From NCBI GenBank assembly GCA_025201805.1, contig MU619258.1, positions 209,590-266,898 of the forward strand: DNA of 57,309 nucleotides, in the 5' to 3' direction. Below, piece after piece: positions 1 through 10,600 of this stretch (within the stretch, counting starts at the first letter, position 1; each line of letters begins with the position of its first letter). The position numbers were made by a program, and so were the translations under genes. The stretch is from Parasitella parasitica (Eukaryota > Mucoromycota > Mucoromycetes > Mucorales > Mucoraceae). A model generated the notes under the pieces. The model did not search any database and was not told the origin of the DNA. It saw only the letters and a list, made by a program, of their open reading frames with translations.

Positions 1-446
1 GTGTTGAATTCGCTTCATTTTTATAGCTTTTTTTTTTGCATTAATAATTCAGATTTTTAGTATTTTCCAAGTCTTTCTCGATGTTTCTTTTAGTAAAGCT
101 CTTTTATAAACTGCTTAAAAGATATTAAAAATAACCTTAGACAATAAAAAATATTCAGTAGAAAATCTACTATAGTGAATATATACAAGAATAATCAATT
201 AACAGTATAAAGACACCAGTATTCAATGCATTAGGTACACTTTCATGTCAAATAACATAAGAGTTTATCCAATGATATCACTTTATTTTGTCAAAATCTG
301 AATTTCAATTATTTTAAATGGGAGACCTCCAAGCTGGTTTCCCAGGCGAGTTTCCCAGCATACTTTTTTTAGATAACTCTTATTTATACAAGTTTCTCCT
401 GTTCAGCCCTTTTTTTTACTTTGCTTTTATTTTTAATCTTTTAAAA
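1..446. other. AT-rich upstream region
   Basis: No gene is seen here. The stretch is AT-rich, with T runs near position 30 and in 360-440. It is the likely promoter and 5' untranslated leader of the bHLH gene that starts at 447. An in-frame ATG at 318 exists, but the peptide it would add is hydrophobic and F/L-rich, like translated leader, so it was not used. The words TTTCCCAG occur twice close together near 338-358; their role is unknown. Confidence 0.5.
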
Positions 447-2370
447 ATGGATCTATCAACATTTCAATTGGTCCACACAATTGACGATATGGATATGTTG
501 AGAAATCTGTCTGGTCAGGAACACTATAAACAGCATCCAGCAACACATTCTCAATCACAGCAGCAAGTGTACCAGCAATTGCAGGGCGATATTGACTTAC
601 TATTTGAATCGGATCATCATCAAGCCAATGACCAGTATATGAACCAGATTGAGGTATTTACCAACAATGATAATTCTAAAAACAATAACAATAATAACAA
701 GAGTACGTATGATGAAATTAAAATGCTTATGTGTGTATATTAAAAAGGCCTTCATGTTTATTCCTCTTGTTTCGCCAGTAATGACTCCATCGTTCAATAG
801 TCATCAACAAAACTTTAACAATTCAAATCACATGGACTTTTCTCCATTGTCTTCACCTGCCATTATGCCACAAGTAGATCAGAATGGCTACCAGCAAGAC
901 CCAATCTATCAACAGCAGCAGCAGCAGCAATATGCTACGAATGGACAGAGCAATTCTGGACATTTGTCTGCTAATCAAATATACCGACAATATGAACAGC
1001 TAGAGCAAGCGAAATTGCTACTTAAACAAAAACTATCCGAATTACAAAAGACGCAAAGCCAACAACAATACGATACAGGACCCTCATCGTTGATGTCGTC
1101 GTCCACAGTGTATAGTAAGCACGGTAATGTTAAATATTTTGGTCTGATTATAATATTGGTGCTAACTCAAATACAAGCCTCGATTCATTCAAAGACTACG
1201 CTGGAAAATGGACAATTGTCTACGCCAGATTCTCCTTCACAATCTCCTCACATGGAACCTGCAACTCCTGCTTCTTTGATGAATATGAAATTATCAAATG
1301 CTCAACAATCGAAATTACAATTTTCTTCCCACAGTAGCGATGCTCAACAGCTGTATACAAGCAGCACCATCGCTACGCCTGTCAGTTTTGCTTCTTCCTC
1401 TTCCTCTTCGAGCGGCAACCCCATATTCCAGTCACCCGTATTGACTAAAACTCCCAGTTCTGATAGCACTGTCTCACCCATGATGCCATCTCCATCTTCT
1501 AAAACTCCCTCAAAATCAAAATCAAAAGCTCCACCTCCACCCTCACCTTTGGCATCAAAGTCTCGTCGTAGATCTTCTTCGAATCCCAACCGTATTACAA
1601 CAAGAGAGAAGTTTACACGCACCTCGACCAAAAAACAGAGACGAGAATCTTCGTCTGCAGATCAAATAAAGTTGATCCATGCGTCTCCTAGAACTTTGAA
1701 GCCGCTATTGATCAGTCCCACCTTGAATCCTGGCTTGAATCCGCTTCCCGCTGCTCTTGTTCCCATCTCTTCCCCCAACAATCGCTTAAGCTCTGTCGAA
1801 GATGCTGAGCGTAGCCTTACTACTCGATCCAATTATCAGAATTTGATGGAAGGCAAAGGTGCTGCTCTTGGTTTAGCGTTCTCAACGCAAATCAAAAGTG
1901 GGCTAGAAGTAAGACGCACTGCTCACAAAGCAGCCGAACAAAAGCGACGTGATTCCTTGAAAGAGTGGTTTGACAGATTACGCTGTGAAGTAGAAGATGG
2001 ATATGTAAAACGTCAAAAAACTCTCATATCTCGTGTGATGAAAGAACAGCAATTAGAGAAATGCGCCAACAAAAAACAACAAAGTCGTGATGAAGACGAA
2101 GATATGGCCGAACCAGCACAGGAAGAATCTAATGATCTTAAGCCGCTTTCAAAGGTGCTATTGCTCCAATATGCGTACGAGTATATCGCCTCTTTGAAGA
2201 GCTCGTTGCGAGATAGGGATGCAACTATTGAATTGCTGAAACAAGGTCGTAACATTGATCATGCTATTGATTTCAGTGCGAAGATTCTCGAAGATGAAGC
2301 CTCTACTGCATCCTCGTCATTATCAAGTAGCATTGCAAATAATGACCAAACTATGGGAGAAGAACTGTAA
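447..2370 (+). CDS. bHLH transcription factor with glutamine/serine-rich N-terminus
   Basis: Predicted nuclear DNA-binding regulator of 594 aa. Exons are 447..702, 779..1114 and 1178..2370. The second intron (1115..1177) is 63 nt with donor GTAAGC and a clear GCTAACTC branch point, but it is a multiple of three and lacks a stop, so retention is possible. Residues 1-430 are low complexity (Q, S, N and P, with a QQQQQQQ run). From about residue 440 there is a basic region (RRTAHKAAEQKRR, with the H-E-R pattern of E-box binders), helix 1 (LKEWFDRLR), an unusually long acidic loop of roughly 45 residues, and helix 2 (LSKVLLLQYAYEYIASLK). The start is at MDLSTFQL. The bHLH call is firm. The target genes and any orthology to named fungal bHLH factors are unknown. 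Confidence 0.85.
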
Positions 2371-2670
2371 ACAGATAAACCCATGTTGTATGTCTTATGA
2401 ATCTAAATCCGAATACTCTATGTTTATGAAACCCACTCTATATGAAAAAAAAAAAAATATGCTTTCCACTACAATATATACATATAACGCCTCCCATTCT
2501 TTAGGATAATAATACCTCAATTTATATATACATATGATTATCAATAAACATATAAACCATTCATATCAAAGCAGATTCGTCAACTATATTACACCGCCGC
2601 ATATTATGCTTTTGATGCTTTGAAAATTCATCAATAATTATATAGTTTATTGTAGCAATTATAATAAGAC

Positions 2671-3033
2671 TTAGTAACTGCAGCCCTTGCATTCCTCACA
2701 ATCGTCATGAATGGAGTCAAGGTCATCTCTACATTGTTTGTAAAGATCTGTCACCTTTCCATCCAGCTTTTTAAAGTATTCACAGTCTTCGGTATTTTCT
2801 ACTGCTTTACAGTGCACAGCAAATTGGGCATCCAAACTAGCCAATTGTTCCGCAGGACATGCTTTAGAGTAAGTAAAAAAGGCCTTCTTGATAGGTTCAC
2901 ATCCGCAAACACACATATCATTCAAAACGGGTGTAGCTACGCCATTACACGTACAAGTTGTTACGGCTGAAACCTGAGCAAATAGAACGCTAGCAAGAGC
3001 ACCTAAAGCAAATAGTTGTGTTGTAGCTTTCAT
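2671..3033 (-). CDS. small cysteine-rich secreted protein
   Basis: Intronless 120-aa protein. The first about 23 residues form a signal peptide (MKATTQLFALGALASVLFAQVSA), with a likely cleavage after VSA, so export through the ER is expected. The mature part of about 97 aa has 12 cysteines, in clusters CTC, CVCGC and a terminal CEECKGC, consistent with a disulfide-rich fold. Many acidic and lysine residues lie between the clusters. I do not recognise a named family. The features fit a small secreted, effector-like or cell-surface protein, but the function is unknown. A TATA-like box lies about 60 bp upstream on the same strand. The overlapping plus-strand open frame at 2707..2970 is a shadow of this gene. 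Confidence 0.75.
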   Translation of the reverse strand: MKATTQLFALGALASVLFAQVSAVTTCTCNGVATPVLNDMCVCGCEPIKKAFFTYSKACPAEQLASLDAQFAVHCKAVENTEDCEYFKKLDGKVTDLYKQCRDDLDSIHDDCEECKGCSY

Positions 3034-3091
3034 TGTTTTTTAGTTGAATAAAGGATTGATTTAAGGTTTTTTCTCGTCAAAATTTTTACCT

Positions 3092-3103
3092 CTATTTATA
3101 TAG
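3092..3103 (-). promoter_or_regulatory. TATA-like box of the cysteine-rich protein gene
   Basis: Read on the minus strand, this is TATATAAATAGA, about 60 bp upstream of the start codon at 3033. It matches a TATA element at a plausible distance for a strongly or conditionally expressed gene. This is inference from sequence only. Confidence 0.45.
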
Positions 3104-3825
3104 AATTCATCTCATGGAAATTTGATGGATCTATCAAACTTATAATAAGGGACCATTCGACATCTAGGAGCATTACGAATAGGAGAAGAGATATGTAGAG
3201 GAAGAGAATGCACAACAATATTGTACTCTACATTGGTCTTCTTCATTGTTTTTTTGCTTCAACGCGTCAAACGTACAATAATATATGCAGAGCAAGCAGT
3301 TGTGCAGTATACAAGCTACTTGGGATGACACCCAAAGATGCATTTTGAAATTTATAAGATTGCTTTATTTAAAGCGGAAATGTACAAACTGGGCTATTCA
3401 CTGTAATTATTTAGCAAAAATCGATAACTAAAAGCTCGACAGAGACTAAACAATAAGCAAAGGAGATCATGAAAGAGGCCCTAGTATGTAATGTCAGAGT
3501 TGCAGTAATATCGAGTAAATAAGGGGAATTATGGCATGCAATAATTAAAATTGTTCGCAATTTTGAAAGATGCTAGCGATGCACATCCCTTTGAATAGTT
3601 ATAGCAGGATATGATACGCAGGAGTGCTGGTTGTTTTGCGTATATATATCCCGCTAGTCATAATTCTGTTTATTTACCGACATTGAATTGAAAATACCTC
3701 CTCGAAATATGAATTGATACATGATTCATATTTATTTTCGATTATTGTACAGATAAGTAGCTTAGAATTTATTAAAACACTGATAAGAGTAAACGAATAA
3801 TAATTTATGTAAGCAGTGTATACTC
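3104..3825. other. intergenic region, no gene seen
   Basis: AT-rich spacer between the cysteine-rich protein promoter and the 3' end of the membrane protein gene. No supported open frame, RNA gene or clear repeat was seen. Confidence 0.5.
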
Positions 3826-4840
3826 TTACTGTGGCAATCTATCGGTAAAGTCATTTTCTTTACGCCATACTTCGGAATGTATCACGCATCTCTTCCTCAC
3901 AAAATGGGACGCAATAAGAGTGCCATTGGTCATGACCACCATGATGCAAATTAAAATAATATTACCATACAAGATGATATGATCAATATCCAAAGAACTC
4001 TCAACCATGATGACCTTGGCCAAGAATTCGCCCAAAAGCACTGTAGCCCAGATAGCATCCAGAATATAGCAGTATCTACGGTAAACTGATATGTGTTGCC
4101 ATAACCATTCCATCTTTTCCATAGAGTGATAGTTGCCTTCTTTGTCTACCCATTCTATTGGTGGCTGCTCAGACATCATTTGTTGAGAGAAAAGAAAGAC
4201 CAAGGGGCGAACAATGAACCACTTTGTTTTGATCGGAAAAAGAGTGACGAAAAACATTAGACTAATAACAGCTGTTACAGTAGAGTCTCGTAATAAGGTC
4301 AATCTAACATTGCCTATATAGCATAAATGGCATTAATATAATTGACAATCCAATTTTTTTTAACATTGATGTGTCGTTACCACTGATAATTGACAGAACT
4401 GCAGAAAGAACAAATGAAAAGACAAAGATACAGCCCAAGACATCAATGTGTCTTTTCTTCCAAAATACATAAAAGACACGCAATAACGGTGGAATACCTG
4501 ATAGGATTAGGGCAATGAGAACACTAAGCCATATTTTCAAAATGTAATACACAGCTAATGGCAACCCCACATCGAAGAAGAGCATAACAAGAAGAGGTCT
4601 GGCATAAGTGAGAAAAATTCGAAACCTTTCCTTCAATGTTGGCTTGGCTTTATCCGTATTATTACTGTTTCTGTTGAAATCCTCAATGTGTCTTTCTTCG
4701 TCAAAAGTTGATGGATAGCTATCCGCTTTGAGTTTTGCAGTGACAGGAGGCATAATTGGGTCCGATGAACATCGACGTTCACTTTGACGACTATCATTTG
4801 ATTCTAGATAAACGCTGGTATAGTCTTGAGAAGTTTGCAT
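3826..4840 (-). CDS. multi-pass membrane protein, VC0807-like family
   Basis: 315-aa predicted integral membrane protein. Exons on the minus strand are 4840..4381 and 4313..3826. The 67-nt intron (donor GTAACG, acceptor TATATAG) joins the frame as IISGNVRLTLLRDSTVTAV, which restores the SG-x-x-R-L-x-L-L-R-D-S pattern I associate with VC0807-type membrane proteins. The N-terminal 75 residues are polar and serine-rich. They are followed by hydrophobic spans including LLVMLFFDVGLPLAVYYIL, LSVLIALILSGIPPLL and LGCIFVFSFVLSAVL, then further spans in exon 2 such as IILYGNIILICIMVVM. Substrate and role are unknown, and the family assignment rests on remembered sequence pattern. Splicing is supported because reading through the intron hits a stop. 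Confidence 0.7.
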
Positions 4841-4951
4841 TGCGCTGTTGTTGTTGTTGTTAGTTAATTTGATTTGAAATAAAAGTTTAAAAGTTTAAAA
4901 TGACAGATCAGTGGATTTTATATGATATTTACATTGTACGGTATACCTCAT

Positions 4952-4991
4952 TTCGGTCAATATTGTCCTAATTTGGACATTTCTGACCGAA
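4952..4991. repeat. imperfect inverted repeat (hairpin) upstream of membrane protein gene
   Basis: TTCGGTCA at 4952-4959 is mirrored by TGACCGAA at 4984-4991. The inner parts (GTCC and GGAC) also pair, giving arms of about 17 bp with a few mismatches around a short AT loop. It lies about 110 bp upstream of the start codon at 4840. It could be a transcription-factor site, a leader hairpin or the end of a decayed mobile element. Confidence 0.5.
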
Positions 4992-5402
4992 TACTCTGCA
5001 TTAACTGATCCCTATTTCTGATACTAGCTGGGTATTTCCAAATGGAGGGATTTCGTGGCTGGGTTCCCTTGGCAGATCATACTAGACCAATAAATTTAAG
5101 TTTAAGGTTATCAATATCCTATTTTTTTTTTCAATCATTTCCTATATTTTTAATTAACAATATGTATCCATACTACGTACATACCGCATCATGTACTTGT
5201 ACTGTGAATAATAATATTGAGCATATAGGCCATTTGGTTTAGGTATCAACAAAATATTTCGTCTAGAGTATTGCATAACAGGTGGCCAATGAGCATCCGA
5301 AGAAAGGAATACGCTCTAACTTTGGCTGAGCAATTCTGCTCATCCCAAGTTAGGTAAGATATGGTACAGATTAGATCAAACTGCTTTTGTAAACATGAAA
5401 CT

Positions 5403-5451
5403 GTACACCACCTATTTTCAATTGTGGAGCAAAGTATGATCATAATAGGTA
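5403..5451 (+). repeat. degenerate dispersed repeat, copy 1
   Basis: A 49-bp stretch aligning without gaps to 6882..6930 with about 41 identical positions. Both contain GGAGCAAAG and TAATAGGTA. The flanks do not align clearly, so this is a small remnant of an older duplicated or mobile sequence. Confidence 0.6.
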
Positions 5452-5734
5452 ACTTGGGTATGTTTCAATATAAATCGATAGTTTGAGACATAGTAAAATA
5501 CGGCCTCAAAAGTTGATTCTATTTAATTTCCTGTTTTGGCTACAATAAAGGCTACTTAATCATGACCATCACCTTTTGCCCTGCTTAAAGGCATAATCTT
5601 CAATTTCTCATATATCTTTGCAAACTACTTAGCGATAGAGATATAATCTTGAGCCAAAATCTTGTTCTTTCACACCAATCTACAACATATCCAAACATCA
5701 AGCGCCTTTGACCATTTTTCAGATTTTGCTATGT

Positions 5735-5820
5735 TTGGACCCCAAACCTCGATTGGATTTTCAGTTTTCAACTTTGGGTCGACCTTCAGGGTCATTTTTA
5801 GGTACGGATTTGGGGTCCAA
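5735..5820. repeat. 12-bp perfect inverted repeat
   Basis: TTGGACCCCAAA at 5735-5746 and its exact reverse complement TTTGGGGTCCAA at 5809-5820 are separated by 62 bp. The arms are GC-richer than the surroundings. This may be a hairpin, a small MITE-like remnant or a pair of binding sites. Confidence 0.55.
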
Positions 5821-6881
5821 GGCAGGCATACACCCAAGTAGTAGTATGATAACTGTATTTCACTACGCCTTCTGATTCTCGATATCTATTTTTTCTGCCG
5901 AGAAATTCGCAACACCAAATTTTGAAGATTTTTCAAATTTTACAGCATATATTCCTATAACAAGTACCAAATTTTGCAATTTAATCATGTTTAAGTTCCT
6001 AAGTAAAGTAATAAAGCACGTTTTGATACACCTACTGGTATTATACATATCGCATTGCAGCTCGAATTCGACAAGCTTGGGCCAATTTTGTCTTTTTACG
6101 GTAAACTTTGTTGGCTAATTACTCGACAAGTCATTAAGACACTTTGACCTGAGTAATTACTAAAATCTTTTTGAAATTTAATTTTCTGTTAGATGTATAA
6201 GTTTTAAATAGATATGAATATTAAAATATTTTTTTAAATGTTTTTAGCAGAGGCTTGATTTATTTTTATAACTCTCAAAGCAATGAATGATATTAAAAAA
6301 TATATAATATAGCAACACAAACCTAGAGCTATAAAAAAGCAACTGAATGGTTTTTATTTGGTCAGTAAATACCAATTTCCGAGCAAAATAATTACAAAAA
6401 ACAGAATTGGTTCTTACCCTTTTGAAAAGCTCCATTTTGGCTGCATAAACCTAGGGACGAAAAATGGTAGATTCAGGTGGGTCTCGACAAGATTTTGATT
6501 TTTGGCAGAAATAGTTGAGCTAAAGTTGAGCAAAAAATATTTACGTGTAGGTATTAATGTGATGAATCGATTGGTTTGGTTTATAGGGTAAGATATGCTC
6601 AAAATATGTTTGCTTTCACTCAAAAACTATCAAAAAGAGAGTTTTTTGAATATTTGAAAATTGGTGATAAGAAAAGGTGTTTTCATAGCCTTGTAAATTA
6701 TATGGTTAGATGCAGAATTTATTTTCTGTTATAAAATAACTAGAATGCATATCCAATATACCTATTACTTTCTTGAGATATCTAGCAATGAACTATGCAA
6801 AAAAATTGGCAAATCTGGTTTGGGTCAAATGGAAAAGCACCGCTGAGATTGAATTTACAGCCTGTTTTTCGCTGTAAACGA

Positions 6882-6930
6882 GTGCACCACCAATCTTGAA
6901 TTGAGGAGCAAAGCATGGTCCTAATAGGTA
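6882..6930 (+). repeat. degenerate dispersed repeat, copy 2
   Basis: Partner of the 49-bp repeat at 5403, same orientation, about 84% identical over the aligned part. It lies 1.5 kb further along in the same gene-free block. Confidence 0.6.
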
Positions 6931-7563
6931 GGGTTTGATTACTTGAGCTTGTTACAATAAAAACATGCTGCTGCCATTTTTATTTTCATAACTAATTGTC
7001 GTATTTAATATTTTGGAAGATTTCAGTATAACATTTCCAACTTTAAGCCTTCAGATAAGTCCAGCAGTTTACAGCTACACGTTATCGTGTACGTGGAATT
7101 TTTGTAACAAGGCAAGTTATTTTCCATAGCTTGGCACATGATGTTTTTGAAAGGAGTTTTATGCAAGGATAATATTTGCTGTTAAACTTTACTTTTAGTC
7201 TTTGTCCTTACTACTGGTTGTGTTCTTGTGGATCAAAAAATAGATGAGATCAACTTGCTGTCTTATTTTGATAAAAAGGTCTGAGGAGCCAGGGTATTCT
7301 CATCTAATTTAGTGCTGTGTCAATAGACAAATATAGAGCATACAGAATGAATCATCGTGTCTCATGTCAGACTCTAAAGCTAATTAATCACTGCATGTTC
7401 ACAATGATGACATCTGCAAAAGGGTAAAGTGCATTACAATTCACACAAACCAATTGACTTGATGAGACACAGGAAATGTTTGATTGTTCTGAAGCCATGT
7501 CATACCAGAAGGTTGAACTGAAACAGGCCTAAAATGTGTGCGTGTGTGTTCTGACTTTTGAGT

Positions 7564-7570
7564 TATAAAA
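7564..7570 (+). promoter_or_regulatory. TATA-like box upstream of tricalbin
   Basis: TATAAAA, 119 bp before the tricalbin ATG at 7683. It is followed by a long pyrimidine-rich stretch (CTTT repeats, about 7590-7665), as often seen in fungal promoters and leaders. Confidence 0.35.
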
Positions 7571-7682
7571 TGTAGATGAACATTTGCCTTTTTCTACATC
7601 TTTGCCTTTTTTCTTTCTTTCTTTCTTTCTATTTCTTTTCATTTCTTTTTTCATTTCTTTTTATAGCTTGTCAATTAATTGA

Positions 7683-10600
7683 ATGTCGGATCCAACAACA
7701 GTTCCATCCGCTGCAGCCAAAGTCTCGCCACAGCAGCAGAAAGAGGCAATCATTGATGAATCTAAACAATTGCATCAGGAAGTAAACACAGCATTGAAAT
7801 CAGAGCAAGGCGGTGCTCCTGTACACGTCTTTAATCCAGACAAGCCTGCTCAGCAGAAAAAGGAAGAACTAATGGAAAATGCGCCAAAACTGCCTATTGT
7901 CACGGATAAAAAGGCATTGACTACCGACATTGGATCTGCGGATACGACAAAAGTAGCCGAGACAGTGTCAAATAGCAACAACAAACAAACATCCAAAACA
8001 CCAGGCGCCTATGTAGAACAGCCAGTCCCCTTGAAAGGTGGCCTTCCCGACTGGTATAATGTGGGCTGGACAGGGTTTTCTAACCTACCTAATCCTGGCG
8101 ATGAAAAGGCCATGGCAGAGTTTGCCAAGTTCCATACACCCGAGCAAATCAAGCAGATTTTTGAGGATCGCTCGAGATCTTCTAATGGCGAGTATGGCTC
8201 TGATTTAGTAGCTCAATTCGTTAGTGAAAAATACTTTGGTGAATGGTATCACAATTGCGGCGTTGTCTTTGTCGCCATCTTCTGCACTTGGCTGTTGCTA
8301 AAAATTCACTTAGGTTTAATGTCCTGTCTAATCGCAGGCGCTTTTTTTGGTAACATGTCATTGCTCTGTGTGTAACATGTGAAAAACGTGGAATTAATTA
8401 CATCATTTAGCTACCTACTATCGCACATCTATCAAGCGCACTCGTCGCAATGCCCGCGACGATATGCAGCGCCAGGTCAGTTTGAACCGCTTAGAAACGG
8501 ACGAGGAAACAGTCGGCTGGATAAATCATTTCCTGGACCGCTTTTGGCTTATCTTTGAGCCTGCATTGTCTGCTCAGGTCATTGGCCAAGTAGACGCCAT
8601 TTTGGCTGAAAACACACCTTCATTCTTAGACTCTATTCGCATGAGCTCTTTTACTTTGGGCACCAAAGCTCCTAGCGTAGACGGTATCAAAGTGTATCCC
8701 GGAACTGCTCCTGATGTTGTGGTAAGACTTGGGCTCATGCGTCATTTTTCATTATGCCATTAACGGCTCTCAATAGTGTATGGACTGGAAGCTCTCTTTT
8801 ATCCCAAACGACATCCTCGACCTTACTGCCCGGGAAGCAGAGCAAAAAGTAAACCCCAAGATTGTTTTGACTATCCGCGTTGGAAAAGGCATGCTTGGCG
8901 CAGGGATGCCCGTTTTGCTTGAAGACATTGCATTCAGTGGCCATTTGCGAATCAAGCTCAAGCTGTTCAATGAGATGCCTCACGTGAAATCCGTCGAAGT
9001 TTCATTCCTGGAAAAACCGCATTTTGACTATGTTCTCAAGCCTGTGGGTGGCGACACCTTTGGCTTCGATATCAACAACATCCCTGGCCTGGAAACATTC
9101 ATCAAGGACCAAGTCCATTCCAACCTGGGCCCCATGATGTATGCACCCAATGTATTTACACTGGACGTTGCTGCCATGATGCAAGGCGGCAATGATTTGG
9201 AAGCTGCTAACGGTGTTCTTGCTGTTACTATCTACTCTGCCAGCAACCTCAAGCCCAACGATCTCTTTGGCAGTCTTGACCCCTACTGCGCTTTCCACGT
9301 TGGCAATGTCCACAATGCCGAACTTGCTCGCACTACAGCAATCGAAAACACCTCTCATCCCAAATGGAATGAAACCCACTTTGTTCTGTTAAACAATCTC
9401 AACGACATTCTCTGCTTTCAAATCCTGGACCGTAACACTGGAAGGAACGATGCTGAAATTGGCGTTGCCAATCTCGATTTGAAGGAAATTCAAGAGAGCG
9501 AAGGTGCTATTGAAGGTTTGAATTTGGTTGTGCTTCGCAGTGGTAAGCCTGTGGGTGAAGTGAAGGCGGATGTGCGCTATTTCCCTGTTTCTAAGCCCGA
9601 TAAGCTGGAAGATGGAACGGTTGTTCCCCCCGCCGAATCAAACAGTGGCGTTGTTCGTTTCTATGTGCAAGATTGCAAGGAGATTGGCCAAGCTGTTACT
9701 CAGAAGAAGGGTGGTATACCTTTGGTAGGTGGGTTACCAGGTGTCGGTGGTATTCCAATCATCGGCTCTCATAGCGGCGGTGTTAATGCATATGCTATTG
9801 TCAAGGTCAATGGCCAAGAGAAGCTACGCACTAATACTTTCAAGCGTAGTGTCAATCCTCGCTGGAACAAATTCATCGAGGTCTTTGTTGCCGACAAGTC
9901 CAATATGAACTTGGAGGTTGTTATCATGAACAGCACCGACTTTGGTGAGGACAGTGTCTTGGGTCGATGGACATCTAGCTTGCTTGACATGGAAAACCAG
10001 CTGATAAAGGAAAAGAATGACTGGTGGAACCTCAAGGATGGCACAGGAAAGATTCATTTGAACATGACATGGAAGCCCGTTCCTCTCACTGGTTTCTCTG
10101 CAGGATTGAGCCGTGGAAGCTACCGTGAACCTATTGGCGTTGTACGCGTTAAATTGAATAAGGCCACCAATATCAAAAACGTTGAGATACTGACTGGTGG
10201 CAAATCTGACCCTTACGTTCGAGTCATGTCTGGCTTGCAATCTCGCGGGCAGACCGAAGCCATCTTGGACAATCTGAATCCTGTTTGGGACACTGCTGTC
10301 TATGTCCCGGTACACGCAATGCGCGAAGATCTTACTTTGGAGGTAATGGATTACAATGATGTCTCTAGTGACAAATTCTTGGGCATGTGCGAGCTTTTAA
10401 TCAAGGATATTGCCGTTGAAAAAAAGACTGAAGACGGACAAGATTATTACGAGCCACTTGCTCCTGTCAAGAGAAACGTTGAACTCATGAACAAGGAAAG
10501 AAAATCTGGTAGAGGTCAACTGGATTACGAGGCCTCATTCTTCGCTACCCTTGCCTTGGCAAAGCAATACACAAAAGAAGAATTAGAAGCCAAGGAGAAG

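Larger units (their letters stand above)
4992..7560. other. gene-free region with degenerate repeats
   Basis: About 2.6 kb without a convincing gene. The short open frames here (for example 5042..5242, 5863..6048 and 6244..6623) have unstructured, F/I/K/N-rich translations. The region holds a diverged repeated 49-bp word (5403 and 6882) and an inverted repeat (5735/5809). The whole stretch looks like old, decayed repetitive DNA. Confidence 0.5.

Noticed and set aside
318-446. N-terminal extension of the bHLH protein from an upstream in-frame ATG
   Set aside because: The added peptide is F/L-rich and hydrophobic, derived from T runs typical of leader DNA. The start at 447 gives a normal polar N-terminus.
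2707-2970. Plus-strand open frame overlapping the cysteine-rich protein
   Set aside because: Antisense shadow with no signal or domain; the minus-strand protein has a clear signal peptide and cysteine pattern.
5042-5242. 66-aa open frame in the 5 kb region
   Set aside because: T-run-encoded phenylalanines and no domain; it lies in degenerate repeat DNA.
9002-9379. Antisense open frames inside tricalbin, including 9769..10315 and 11675..12012
   Set aside because: They mirror well-supported C2-domain and glycine-rich coding sequence; composition follows the sense codons.
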